From Coraliomargarita algicola (GTDB taxonomy: Bacteria; Verrucomicrobiota; Verrucomicrobiia; Opitutales; Coraliomargaritaceae), in NCBI RefSeq assembly GCF_033878955.1, contig NZ_CP138858.1, forward strand, positions 1,178,001 through 1,242,000: 64,000 bases of DNA, read 5' to 3'. A program made the position numbers and the translations under genes. Each line of letters begins with the position of its first letter. Position 1 is the first letter of the stretch. The notes beneath the pieces were generated by a model. That model worked only from the letters and a program-made list of their open reading frames with translations. It had not been told where the DNA came from and did no database searches. Below, one piece after another: positions 29,205 through 38,253 of this stretch.

Positions 29205-30788
29205 ATGCCCATAGAATACAGCTTAGCACCGCTCGATCTCGCCCTGATCGGTCTCTATGCGATCGTCGTATTATGGATCGGCTGGCGCCTCGCAGGAAAA
29301 CACCACTCCGCTGAAGACTATTTCCTAGCCGGGCGCGGCATGGTCTGGCCATTGATCGGCATCTCGCTCTTTGCTTCTAATATTTCGTCCACCACACTGA
29401 TCGGACTCGCAGGCGATGCCTATCACACAGGCATCTCTGTCTTTAACTACGAGTGGATGGCTTCCGCAGTCTTGGTCTTCTTCGCCATCTTCATCCTCCC
29501 ATTTGTGCTGCGCGCTCAGGTATTTACCCTGCCGGAATTCTTAGAACGCCGCTACGATGGACGCATTCGCAGCTACTTTTCTGCACTCACCTTGTTTCTA
29601 AATATCATCGTAGATACCGCAGGCAGCCTCTTCGCAGGCGGCCTGCTACTGCAACTGGTCTTTCCCCAGTTGGACATGGGCCTAACGATTGCGATCCTCG
29701 CCATCGCGGCGGGCCTCTACACCATCGCCGGTGGCCTGGCAGCCGTCATCTACACCGACGTCATTCAAACTGTCTTACTACTGATCGGCGCCTTGGTGAT
29801 TACGGTGGTGGCCTTCGACAAGGTCGGCGGCTGGAGCGGCATGACCGCCGACCTCGACCCCTCGCGGCTCAGTCTGATCCGCCCGCTTGACGATCCTGGC
29901 GTGCCATGGCTGGGATTGATAACAGGCGTGCCGCTACTCGGATTCTACTTTTGGTGCGCCAACCAATTTATGTTACAGCGGGTCTTAAGCGCAAAAAGCG
30001 TCCATCACGGCCGCTGGGGCGTGCTACTCGCCGCAGCGCTCAAATTGCCCGTGCTCTTTATCATGGTGCTGCCTGGCACCATGGCCATCCACCTCTATCC
30101 CGACCTCGCACGTCCAGACCTGGTCTACCCCACCCTGATGTTTGATCTATTGCCGACAGGATTGCTGGGCTTAGTCATGGCTGGCTTTATTGCTGCACTG
30201 ATGTCGCAGATCGATTCCACACTCAATGCAGCATCCACCCTAGTCACGATGGACTTTGTGCACAAACGCCGCCCTGAATTAAGTAGTGCCACACTCATGA
30301 AAGTGGGCCGTTGGGTCACAGGTATCTTTATGATTCTGGCCGCACTCTGGGCACCACAAATCGAAAATTTCGCCTCTCTCTTCAAATACTTGCAGATGGT
30401 GCTGTCCTACACCGTGCCGCCAATCTGCGCGATTTATTTAGTCGGCGCATTCTGGAAAGGGGCCAATGCACAAGGAGCATGGTGGGCTGTCATTTGTGGC
30501 ACCGCCACAGGCGCACTACTTTTCGTGGCCAACGAGATCGTAGGCCTGACGGATCTACACTTTCTCTACGTAGGTCCGCTCTTGTTTGCCGTTTCTGTGA
30601 TCACTCTCTGCCTCACCAGCCGCAAAGAACAAGCACCACGCGACGAGCAAATTGCACTCGTTTGGACGCCCGCCTTCTATCAGCAAGAGACCCTCGAGTT
30701 AAAGGAGCTCCCGATCTGGCAAAACTACCGCCTATGGTCCCTGCTCCTACTCATTGCAACCGGCGTGCTGGTCGCCTGCTTCGCCTAA
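29205..30788 (+). CDS. sodium:solute symporter family (SSS/SGLT-type) transporter
   Basis: A 527-residue polytopic protein with about 13-14 hydrophobic helices. It begins 'LDLALIGLYAIVVLWIGWRLAGKHHSAEDYFLAGRGMVWPLIGISLFASNISSTTLIGLAGDAY', the N-terminal pattern of sugar/myo-inositol:Na+ symporters, and has the family block 'GFIAALMSQIDSTLNAASTL'. The position beside galactokinase suggests hexose uptake, but the substrate is inferred only. It ends 12 bases before a convergent MFS gene. Confidence 0.88.
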   Translation: MPIEYSLAPLDLALIGLYAIVVLWIGWRLAGKHHSAEDYFLAGRGMVWPLIGISLFASNISSTTLIGLAGDAYHTGISVFNYEWMASAVLVFFAIFILPFVLRAQVFTLPEFLERRYDGRIRSYFSALTLFLNIIVDTAGSLFAGGLLLQLVFPQLDMGLTIAILAIAAGLYTIAGGLAAVIYTDVIQTVLLLIGALVITVVAFDKVGGWSGMTADLDPSRLSLIRPLDDPGVPWLGLITGVPLLGFYFWCANQFMLQRVLSAKSVHHGRWGVLLAAALKLPVLFIMVLPGTMAIHLYPDLARPDLVYPTLMFDLLPTGLLGLVMAGFIAALMSQIDSTLNAASTLVTMDFVHKRRPELSSATLMKVGRWVTGIFMILAALWAPQIENFASLFKYLQMVLSYTVPPICAIYLVGAFWKGANAQGAWWAVICGTATGALLFVANEIVGLTDLHFLYVGPLLFAVSVITLCLTSRKEQAPRDEQIALVWTPAFYQQETLELKELPIWQNYRLWSLLLLIATGVLVACFA

Positions 30789-30800
30789 TCGTGGATCGGC

Positions 30801-32081
30801 TCAGCTTCCTTCTTTTTCGCTACGTGGAAATGGCGCAAACCAAGCCGCAAAGAAGGATGGAATCGTGGCAAACATGACGATGACGAAGAACGTCAAATAG
30901 CCGTATTTATCGGATAAATACCCACTCACCGCAATCGTGGGCCAAAGCACCAGATTCATCAACGCCGTGCAGAAAGCATAATGCGTCATGTGGTATTTCC
31001 CAGGACTGATCTGCTGCATCATGTAGAGCATATTGGCCACAAAGCCGAAGCTATAGAAAAACTTCTCAATCACCACCATCATAGTCACCGTCATCAGTGA
31101 AATCTGCACATCCGGCGAGGCCACGTAGGCCAAATACACATAGGTCAAATTGGGCACATTTAAACAGATCGCCATCGTGAAGAGCGTCTTCTTCAAGCCA
31201 TAGCGAGAAATAAAGAGGCCACCCAGCAGACCACCACTCAGCGCCATGATAATACTCAAGCCCCCGTCGATAATACTCTTCTCCACCAAGGTCAGTCCGA
31301 CGCCGCCCTCCGCCAGCGGCGCTTGTAGAAATAGATGTCCCACCCCCAGCAGCAAGCCCTCGCCGCTGCGAAACAAAAAGACAAAGGCCAACATCCCCCA
31401 GATCTGCGGCTTCCTAAAGAAATCAGCCCAGGCATCAAAAAATGTCGAGTAGATCTGTTTGAAATTCTCCGGCCGCTGCGCCACCTCGCCTTGCGGCAAA
31501 AAGAACATGTGATAGCCCGCCAGCGCGGCCATCACCGCCGCGGCAACCATCCACGCAATCGTCCACGAAGATGACTCCGATTGCCCGAAATAGGCAGCCA
31601 CCAATAGGATCACCGTCGAAGAAAAAAAGCGCCCCACATTCCAAAACATCCCCTGAATACCGACAAACTTAGCCTGCGAACTCTTATCCAAAGTCGTGAT
31701 ATACGTGCCATCCATGCAGATGTCATGCGTGGCCGAGGCGAAGGCCATCAGCCACAGGATACCGATCGAAACGGTAAAGTAGCTCGGCAATTGCAGACAG
31801 AAAGCCAAGGCGGCCAACAATCCCACCATGCTGAACTCCATCACCACCACGATCCACTTTTTGGTCTTAAACATCTCCAGGAAAGCGGCCCACAGCGGCT
31901 TTAAGGACCACACCAACGTGATATTTCCCACCCACAAGGTGATGTCCGTATTATCGTGGCCGAGATATTTAAACATCGTAGCTGCCACCCAAGTAATCAT
32001 TACGTAAGGCAGCCCCTCGGCAAAATATCCGGTTGGCACCCACGACCAAGGATTACGTTTGGAAGCAGTAGTTTGACTCAT
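30801..32081 (-). CDS. MFS transporter, AmpG-like
   Basis: A 426-residue protein with about 12 hydrophobic helices. The first helix region 'GYFAEGLPYVMITWVAATMF' and 'DICMDGTYITTLDKSSQAKFVGIQGMFWNVGR' resemble the AmpG/SLC33-like branch of the major facilitator superfamily, which moves muropeptides, sugars or acyl-CoA. The cytosolic loop around residues 190-215 separates two six-helix halves. Substrate unknown. Its upstream region is filled by a tandem repeat array, so its promoter lies in 32082-32165 or inside the array. Confidence 0.8.
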   Translation of the reverse strand: MSQTTASKRNPWSWVPTGYFAEGLPYVMITWVAATMFKYLGHDNTDITLWVGNITLVWSLKPLWAAFLEMFKTKKWIVVVMEFSMVGLLAALAFCLQLPSYFTVSIGILWLMAFASATHDICMDGTYITTLDKSSQAKFVGIQGMFWNVGRFFSSTVILLVAAYFGQSESSSWTIAWMVAAAVMAALAGYHMFFLPQGEVAQRPENFKQIYSTFFDAWADFFRKPQIWGMLAFVFLFRSGEGLLLGVGHLFLQAPLAEGGVGLTLVEKSIIDGGLSIIMALSGGLLGGLFISRYGLKKTLFTMAICLNVPNLTYVYLAYVASPDVQISLMTVTMMVVIEKFFYSFGFVANMLYMMQQISPGKYHMTHYAFCTALMNLVLWPTIAVSGYLSDKYGYLTFFVIVMFATIPSFFAAWFAPFPRSEKEGS

Positions 32082-32165
32082 AGGCAATCAGTAGTAAGAA
32101 GAACACACAGCTTGATGGAGCCGCCAAGCGACGAGCAAGCATTTTAATAAAACACCTCCGCCCCT

Positions 32166-32670
32166 CCAACAAACAAGACGCCGCTAGCGCGACATCGCTA
32201 CAACATTCATGGCCTATTGCTGATCGGCCCCGTAGCGACGCGATGCCAATCGCGTCTCCGCCCCACAAACAAGACGCCGCTCGCGCGGCATCGCTACAAC
32301 ATTCGTGGCCTATTGCTGATCGGCCCCGTAGCGACGCGATGCCAATCGCGTCTCCGCCAACAAACAAGACGCCGCTAGCGCGGCATCACTACAACATTCA
32401 TGGCCTATTGCTGATCGGCCCCGTAGCGACGCGATGCCAATCGCGTCTCCGCCCCACAAACAAGACGACGCTCGCGCGACATCGCTACAACATTCATGGC
32501 CTATTGCTGATCGGCCCTGTAGCGACGCGATGCCAATCGCGTCTCCGCCCCGCAAACAAGACGACGCTAGCGCGACATCGCTACAACATTCATGGCCTAT
32601 TGCTTATCGGCCCCGTAGCGACGCGATGCCAATCGCGTCTCCGCCCCGCAAACAAGACGCCGCTAGCGCG
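32166..32670. repeat. tandem array of ~96-bp palindromic (REP-like) repeats
   Basis: The word AAACAAGACG recurs at 32171, 32267, 32362, 32458, 32554 and 32650, giving five full periods of 95-96 bases plus a partial one. Each unit contains GACGCGAT-GCCA-ATCGCGTC (8-bp inverted repeat) and TAGCG...CGCTA, joined by CAACATTCATGGCCTATTG and GATCGGCCC. Units differ by single bases (GCTAGCGCG or GCTCGCGCG; GACGCC or GACGAC). There are no unique spacers. Open frames of 100-150 codons across the array on both strands are by-products of a period near a multiple of three. It lies between the rsmG stop and the MFS start. Confidence 0.9.
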
Positions 32671-32690
32671 ATGCGCTATGGCGATAGCGG

Positions 32691-32834
32691 AAAGCCGCAG
32701 CGCATAAGTATCGTTTTCGCCAAGCAGGGAGACTTCAAGTTCAGCGATACCTAGGGCCCCAGTCACGCCCTCCGCGGGGTGCCCATCGCGCAGGCCGAGC
32801 AAGTCTCACAAGGCTCCATCGATCTGATCGAGTT
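32691..32834 (+). other. possible coding remnant next to the repeat array
   Basis: Plus-strand translation reads 'ISIVFAKQGDFKFSDT', an in-frame TAG at about 32752, then 'GPSHALRGVPIAQAEQVSQGSIDLIEF' and a stop at 32838. It looks like the decayed 3' end of a gene whose 5' part is now occupied by the array. I do not recognise the family. Confidence 0.25.
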
Positions 32835-33500
32835 TTAGCTCTCTGCCTTTTTCGGCTTCTTCGCACGAGGCACGTCGCGGGCATCGAAGTGCAAGATGTA
32901 TTTTTGCTCGAAGTAAGGATCACTGAATGTCTCTTCCAAATTGATTGTTTTACGCGGACGTATGCCCAGCGCTGACAACTCATCGTCCAACTCCCCGCCC
33001 TTCCAGTAAAGCACTCCATTCGGAATCGAGTTACGCTCACCGCGGCGAACATTCCCTTTAATCCAACTAAAATATTCCGGCAGATTTTTCACAGCGCGAC
33101 CGGTCACGAAATCGAACTGCTTCTTGACCTCTTCGGCTCGACATTGACGTGCTTCCACATTTTTTAAGCCGAGCTTGTCGATCAGGTCTTGAACTACGGT
33201 AATCTTTTTACCGATCGAATCGATCAATGTGAAATGCGCCTGCGGATAGCAGATCGCCATAATAATACCTGGAAACCCACCACCAGTGCCCACGTCCATG
33301 ATACGAGTGCCTGACATCAGCTTCAGGTGATTGGTAATCGCGAGACAATGCGAAAGGTGATGTGGCTCCAACTGATCGATGTCTTTTCGCGAGATGAGAT
33401 TAATCTTCCCGTTCCACTCACGCAAGAGCACGGCCCACGCTTCCAGCACCGGCCAGGTCTCTTCACTTACATTGGGAAATTGTTGTTTGATCGCTTCCAT
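32835..33500 (-). CDS. rsmG: 16S rRNA (guanine(527)-N7)-methyltransferase
   Basis: A 221-residue RsmG/GidB. The SAM-binding motif is 'IMDVGTGGGFPGIIMAI'; further family blocks are 'LREWNGKINLISRKD', 'HLSHCLAI' and 'FDFVTGRAVKNLPEYFSW'. It methylates G527 of 16S rRNA; loss gives low-level streptomycin resistance in other bacteria. The usual neighbours mnmG, parA and parB are absent here. The C-terminus ends in a short basic tail ('VPRAKKPKKAES'). Confidence 0.93.
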   Translation of the reverse strand: MEAIKQQFPNVSEETWPVLEAWAVLLREWNGKINLISRKDIDQLEPHHLSHCLAITNHLKLMSGTRIMDVGTGGGFPGIIMAICYPQAHFTLIDSIGKKITVVQDLIDKLGLKNVEARQCRAEEVKKQFDFVTGRAVKNLPEYFSWIKGNVRRGERNSIPNGVLYWKGGELDDELSALGIRPRKTINLEETFSDPYFEQKYILHFDARDVPRAKKPKKAES

Positions 33501-33576
33501 ATTCTATTTCTTTAATTCGGAACTGCTAACTTTCGCGGCTTCGCTTTTTCTGCAGCTAAATGACTCTCCAATGCCA

Positions 33577-34299
33577 TCAACTTTGGTCATTATTTAAGTA
33601 GTCATCAAAGAGCCCTTCAATTTCTTCAAGCATGCTTTCTGAAATCGAGAAATCAATTTCTTGCGCAAAGCAGTCCAGGCTCGTGATCGCATTAGTGGTG
33701 GCTTCACTGATACTCTCGTTGTGCAAGCGCTTAGCAAAATCGATATTCAGTCGATTAATATTACGATAGATTTCTTTTAACCCCTCAAAATCCCAATCCG
33801 CTTCGCCTCCCTTTTTATGACGGAAATACTGGGCCAGTGCATACATCGAAAGTGCCCGATAAACAGTTTCCTCCGTATCGGCAAATGGCAGGTGAAAGCG
33901 CGCCATCGGACGTAACTTATCCAGAACAGGACATCCACTGGTCACCATGTAGATGCCGATCAGCGAACTAATCGCCGGAAACAAGGCCGTCTTTCCTCCT
34001 TTCGTCACCCTCTGCGGCGTCTCGACTTCGACGATTGCCGTTTCGACCGACTTAAAGTCCTGAAAAAATTCAACAATCTCGACAATATTAACCGCAACCG
34101 GACAGCGGGGATGCTCTACAGAATTCAATGGGCACTGCCGACACTGCTTATACTTCAGTCGCGTCCACTCAGGGTACACATCCCGCTCAGGCGTCAAAAT
34201 TGAGCAATTTTTCCGATCCAATTGCACCAAAAACTCCTTTTCCAATCCATCTGGGAACTGAAAGCGATAGGTTAAGGAAAAGGCACCGGATTGAATCAT
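33577..34299 (-). CDS. conserved hypothetical protein with Cys motifs (DUF6901-like)
   Basis: A 240-residue soluble protein. The N-terminal part is beta-rich ('FSLTYRFQFPDGLEKEFLVQLDR'). A cysteine cluster follows, 'YKQCRQCPLNSVEHPRCPVA', then 'SSLIGIYMVTSGCPVLDKLRPMARFHLPFADTEETVYRALSMYAL'. Four cysteines within about 20 residues plus a later GCP suggest metal binding, which is inference. I associate the pattern with a domain of unknown function found in scattered Proteobacteria and PVC bacteria; the number should be treated as tentative. It is divergent from dinB with a 65-base gap. Confidence 0.6.
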   Translation of the reverse strand: MIQSGAFSLTYRFQFPDGLEKEFLVQLDRKNCSILTPERDVYPEWTRLKYKQCRQCPLNSVEHPRCPVAVNIVEIVEFFQDFKSVETAIVEVETPQRVTKGGKTALFPAISSLIGIYMVTSGCPVLDKLRPMARFHLPFADTEETVYRALSMYALAQYFRHKKGGEADWDFEGLKEIYRNINRLNIDFAKRLHNESISEATTNAITSLDCFAQEIDFSISESMLEEIEGLFDDYLNNDQS

Positions 34300-34308
34300 A
34301 GCGAAACT

Positions 34309-34359
34309 TCGTCATATGCACATTGAAAAGTCAAAGCCGCGCTCAAATAATCGTCATAT
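34309..34359. promoter_or_regulatory. paired TCGTCATAT direct repeats between divergent genes
   Basis: TCGTCATAT occurs at 34309-34317 and again at 34351-34359, 42 bases apart (four helical turns), inside the 65-base divergent spacer between the DUF gene and dinB. The second copy ends 5 bases before the dinB start. Possible operator pair; no known SOS box is recognised. Confidence 0.3.
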
Positions 34360-34364
34360 TCATA

Positions 34365-35414
34365 ATGAAAACCAATCGCCGCATCATACACATCGACATG
34401 GACTGCTTCTACGCAGCTGTCGAAATGCGCGAACACCCGCAATTCGCCCACCGACCGCTGGCAGTTGGCGGCGCATCAGGTCGTGGTGTATTGACCACCT
34501 GCAACTATCCCGCCCGTGCTTACGGCGTGCGCTCGGCCATGCCAGTCTTCAAAGCACGTGAGCTCTGCCCACAACTCATCATCCTCCCCGTGCGCTTTGA
34601 GCTCTACCGCGCCGCCTCTAAGAAGGTACGCGAAATCTTTACACGCTACACCGACTTAATCGAACCACTCTCACTCGACGAGGCCTATCTGGATGTCAGC
34701 CACCTACGTCGCCCTGGCGCCGAAATCGCCGCAGAAATCCGGGCGACCATACTAGCGGAAACCGGGCTGACCGCTTCTGCAGGAATTGGTCCTAATAAAC
34801 TCATCGCCAAAGTCGCCAGCGATTGGAACAAGCCTAACGGACAGTGCATCGTCGCCCCCTCGAAAGTCGACTTATTCATGCGCGAACTCCCCGTGCGGCG
34901 AATCTGGGGCGTGGGCCCCAAAAGTGCCACACGACTCAGCGAGAATGGCATCGAAACCTGCGCGCAACTACAACTCAAAGACAAAACCTGGCTCGCTCAA
35001 GAATTTGGCAGCTTCGGTCTAGAGCTCTACAAACTTTGCAGAGGTATCGACGAACGCCCGGTGCAAGCCAACCGCATCCGTAAAAGTCTGAGTAACGAAC
35101 GCACCTTTTCAAAAAATTTGGAAAGCTTGGAGGCCTGCCAGCAGGCACTCATCCGACAACACGACGAAATGATCGAAGATCTCAGGCAAAGTGCACCCGA
35201 CCGAAAGATTGCAAAACTACTGGTCAAACTAAAGTTCAGCGATTTTCGACGCACCACCGCAGAGATGCCCGGACAAAAGCCCGACCTCAAACACTACCAG
35301 CAACTACTGCGCGAAGCATGGGGCCGCAGCGGAGAACCTGTACGCCTACTCGGCATTGGTGTGCGCTTTGCTGAAAGTGAAGGCAGCAGCGAACAACTGG
35401 AACTCGCACTGTAA
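34365..35414 (+). CDS. dinB: DNA polymerase IV (Y-family, DinB)
   Basis: A 349-residue translesion polymerase from ATG 34365. The catalytic carboxylates are in 'IIHIDMDCFYAAVE' (D11, D13) and 'PLSLDEAYLDV' (D105, E106). The helix-hairpin-helix thumb 'ELPVRRIWGVGPKSATRLSENGI' and the little-finger region ('SLSNERTFSKNLES') are present. The last residues 'EQLELAL' resemble a beta-clamp binding motif (QLxLF type). The frame open upstream to 34323 lacks similarity and is rejected. Confidence 0.93.
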   Translation: MKTNRRIIHIDMDCFYAAVEMREHPQFAHRPLAVGGASGRGVLTTCNYPARAYGVRSAMPVFKARELCPQLIILPVRFELYRAASKKVREIFTRYTDLIEPLSLDEAYLDVSHLRRPGAEIAAEIRATILAETGLTASAGIGPNKLIAKVASDWNKPNGQCIVAPSKVDLFMRELPVRRIWGVGPKSATRLSENGIETCAQLQLKDKTWLAQEFGSFGLELYKLCRGIDERPVQANRIRKSLSNERTFSKNLESLEACQQALIRQHDEMIEDLRQSAPDRKIAKLLVKLKFSDFRRTTAEMPGQKPDLKHYQQLLREAWGRSGEPVRLLGIGVRFAESEGSSEQLELAL

Positions 35415-35478
35415 ACTAGCGTAGACCATACGCTTAAACATTGAAACCAGCCGCGTTCATCACCTAACATTCAGCTCA

Positions 35479-36387
35479 ATGAGCAGCGAACCTCCCCCGT
35501 TACCCAAATACAAACTAGCCAAACGAAGCATCGAAAGTGAAAAAACGCCTGCTCCCAGCTCCACAGCGAATGCGAGCTCTCCAGAGATAGAGCCCAAACG
35601 GCCACTGCAATTGCGCCCACCCACTCAGCCAGGAATCAAAAAAGATTCAATGCTCAGCACTGCCGACATGCTGGAAGACGCCTACGGCGCAGAAAAACGC
35701 ACCCGCAAGCGTAAAAATACCATCGAAAAGATCAAAGCCTGCGGCTTAACACTCTGCGTCATCGTCCTATTCTTCGTTGGTACCCTCGCGCACGCACACA
35801 TCTACATGAAATTACCCCGCCTAGAACCTCTCAACTGGTATCTAGCTTTTTTACTGGGCTCCAGCTTCGCAGCCTGGCTCTGCCTGAAATCAATTCATTT
35901 TATAGAAAAAAGAGAACGCTCCCTCGCGATCACCGGGCTCCTACTCACTTGCACCGTCACCTACTGGAACAGCTATGTTCTGGACTATGCCATTCGTGGC
36001 GAAAGCGTCAGCCCCAGTAATGCCCTATGGGTCCCTAAGGATGTCAACGACCTGGCAATTATCACCGAACTCAATGCACTACGCGGCGTCAGCAAAACAG
36101 CGTCTGCCTACACCGAACTGCCCAGTCAGGCCTACTACAATGCCTTCAACGCCCTAGACCGTAAACATTGGCGCCCTCTATTTCACCAATTCCTGAGCCC
36201 CGATGAATTAGAACAGGTCAATCATGTTAATGTGAACGATTATATTCGAGTCGTCGTCGAACGCATGCGCGCACACCGCGCCACAGTGTGGACCCAATAC
36301 AAAGAGCAGCAACAACAGGCCAGCATCGGATGGCAGCTACAACAAGCACGCTTAAAGCCCTACACTTGGGTCCTGCGTCACCTGTAA
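35479..36387 (+). CDS. hypothetical membrane protein
   Basis: A 302-residue protein. The first ~85 residues are Pro/Lys-rich and disordered-looking ('SEPPPLPKYKLAKRSIESEKTPAPSS'). Three hydrophobic segments follow ('CGLTLCVIVLFFVGTLAHAHIYM', 'WYLAFLLGSSFAAWLCLKSI', 'SLAITGLLLTCTVTYWNSYVL'). The C-terminal ~120 residues are soluble and helical, ending in Gln-rich 'KEQQQQASIGWQLQQARL'. I do not recognise it. The proline-rich cytoplasmic start is common in Verrucomicrobial inner-membrane proteins. Confidence 0.55.
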   Translation: MSSEPPPLPKYKLAKRSIESEKTPAPSSTANASSPEIEPKRPLQLRPPTQPGIKKDSMLSTADMLEDAYGAEKRTRKRKNTIEKIKACGLTLCVIVLFFVGTLAHAHIYMKLPRLEPLNWYLAFLLGSSFAAWLCLKSIHFIEKRERSLAITGLLLTCTVTYWNSYVLDYAIRGESVSPSNALWVPKDVNDLAIITELNALRGVSKTASAYTELPSQAYYNAFNALDRKHWRPLFHQFLSPDELEQVNHVNVNDYIRVVVERMRAHRATVWTQYKEQQQQASIGWQLQQARLKPYTWVLRHL

Positions 36388-36393
36388 CAGCAC

Positions 36394-36424
36394 ACAAAAA
36401 AACCGACAAAAGATAATGTCGGTT
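36394..36424 (-). terminator. intrinsic terminator, stronger on the minus strand
   Basis: AACCGACA / TGTCGGTT form a perfect 8-bp stem with an 8-nt loop. On the minus strand it is followed by seven T residues, so it best ends a leftward transcript, although the only gene at its 5' side on that strand is the non-coding gap 36425-36862. On the plus strand it could close the membrane-protein mRNA less efficiently. Confidence 0.55.
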
Positions 36425-36444
36425 ATGAAAAGCTATAAACAAAA

Positions 36445-36595
<151 letters not shown>

Positions 36596-36636
36596 GAATC
36601 ATTTTTGATTTTTCTTATTTTGCTTATAATAAGAAT

Positions 36637-36842
<206 letters not shown>

Positions 36843-36862
36843 TACTAAAATAGCCAAGCATC

Positions 36863-37228
36863 GTGAAATTTTCCAAAAACATCGAAGACATCATCGCCGA
36901 CTTCCGAGGTCTCCCTCACACGGTGACTACGTCCGCGCGGCGCGAGCCTAAGCCTCTAGACAGCATTATGGTGCTCCTGCAGGAAAAGTATAAACTGGAA
37001 AAACCCAGCCCCGAACGCACTTTAGTCGAAAACTGGGAAAAAATCTTTGGGCCCAGCCTATGCGAACGCTGCCACCCCGTGCGCATCAAAGACGAGCGCA
37101 CCCTCATCATTTCAGTCACAAATCAGACACTGCGCTCCGAACTTCAATTTATGAAACGCTCCTTCTTGAAAAAAATTCAAGCACTCGAACACTGCAGCGA
37201 CATTAAAGATCTGGTGATACGAAGCTGA
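36863..37228 (+). CDS. DUF721 (DciA-like) protein
   Basis: A 121-residue protein with a GTG start at 36863. The C-terminal two thirds fit the DUF721 family: 'TLVENWEKIFGPSLCERCHPVRIKDERTLIISVTNQTLRSELQFMKRSFLKKIQ'. In this family, DciA proteins load the replicative helicase DnaB in bacteria lacking DnaC/DnaI. Function here is inferred from the family. The gene directly follows the paired RNA elements and a terminator, and is followed by thyA after 133 bases. Confidence 0.75.
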   Translation: MKFSKNIEDIIADFRGLPHTVTTSARREPKPLDSIMVLLQEKYKLEKPSPERTLVENWEKIFGPSLCERCHPVRIKDERTLIISVTNQTLRSELQFMKRSFLKKIQALEHCSDIKDLVIRS

Positions 37229-37361
37229 AGCGCTCCCAGCCCACAGCCCACAGGCCGCCCCCTATATGCGAGGACGGCGGCGTTTTTGCGAGGACGCGGC
37301 GTTTTTGAAAACTTTGAGGTTTGAAACGCGGGGATCATGCCGCAAAGCTGCCTCCACAATT

Positions 37362-38156
37362 ATGAAAAGCTACCTTGATCTTCTTCGCACTGTCCTAGAG
37401 ACGGGCACTTACCGCGACGACCGCACTGGCACAGGCACCTACTCGATCTTCGGGGCCCAAGCACGCTTTTCGCTCGATGCCGGGTTTCCACTGCTCACCA
37501 CAAAAAAGCTACACCTACGCTCCATCATCCATGAGCTACTGTGGTTTCTTCAAGGCAACACCAACATCAGCTACTTAAAAGAAAACAAAGTGCGCATTTG
37601 GGATGAATGGGCCGACGCAGACGGCAATCTCGGCCGCGTCTATGGCGCACAATGGCGCGACTGGGCCGGCCCCGATGGCGAACGCGTCGATCAACTGGCC
37701 GAAGTCATCGACTCACTCAGAAACAATCCCGACAGTCGACGCCACATGGTCTGCGCTTGGAATCCAGGCGAGATCAAGCACATGGCCCTGCCCCCCTGCC
37801 ACGCGCTGTTCCAATTCTACGTCGCCAACGGCGAGCTCAGCTGCCAGCTCTACCAACGCAGCGCCGACATCTTCCTAGGCGTGCCCTTCAACATCGCCTC
37901 CTACGCACTACTCACCCAAATGGTGGCACAAGTTTGCGGACTCAAAGCTAAAGAGTTTGTCCACACCTTTGGCGACTTGCACCTCTACTCGAATCACCTG
38001 GAGCAAGCGAAAGAACAACTCTCCCGCGAACCACGTGCATTGCCACAAATGAAAATCAACCCGGCGATCAAGGAAATCGATGACTTCAAATTCGAAGACT
38101 TTGAATTGGTGAACTACAATCCACATCCCACAATCAAAGCGCCGATTGCGGTCTAG
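37362..38156 (+). CDS. thyA: thymidylate synthase
   Basis: 264 residues from ATG 37362, the same length as the E. coli enzyme. The nucleophile is Cys146 in 'MALPPCHALFQFYV', with 'YQRSADIFLGVPFNIASYA' as the dUMP-binding block. The frame is open back to 37266, but those residues derive from two copies of a GCGAGGACG(C)GGCG word and are not part of the enzyme. It converts dUMP to dTMP with methylene-THF, and the dihydrofolate produced is recycled by folA just downstream. Confidence 0.96.
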   Translation: MKSYLDLLRTVLETGTYRDDRTGTGTYSIFGAQARFSLDAGFPLLTTKKLHLRSIIHELLWFLQGNTNISYLKENKVRIWDEWADADGNLGRVYGAQWRDWAGPDGERVDQLAEVIDSLRNNPDSRRHMVCAWNPGEIKHMALPPCHALFQFYVANGELSCQLYQRSADIFLGVPFNIASYALLTQMVAQVCGLKAKEFVHTFGDLHLYSNHLEQAKEQLSREPRALPQMKINPAIKEIDDFKFEDFELVNYNPHPTIKAPIAV

Positions 38157-38220
38157 CGACCGCAAGCGGTAGTTCCCCAGTTTTCAATTCTCTAGTTCCT
38201 AGTTCAGAGACACTAAAAAA

Positions 38221-38250
38221 CTGGTAAACTGAAAACTGGTAAACTGAAAA
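38221..38250 (+). repeat. tandem 15-bp duplication in the thyA-folA spacer
   Basis: CTGGTAAACTGAAAA is repeated perfectly twice in a row, ending three bases before the folA ATG. It replaces any recognisable ribosome binding site. Confidence 0.7.
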
Positions 38251-38253
38251 CAG

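Noticed and set aside
32166..32670. CRISPR array
   Set aside because: The period is constant but the whole ~96-bp unit is conserved; there are no variable spacers and no cas genes.
32243..32707. Open frames of 80-154 codons on both strands through the tandem array
   Set aside because: They arise because the repeat period is near a multiple of three; the peptides are themselves repeats with no gene-like start or composition.
37266..37361. N-terminal extension of thyA
   Set aside because: The extra 32 codons are made of a duplicated GCGAGGACG word, and the shorter start gives the canonical length.
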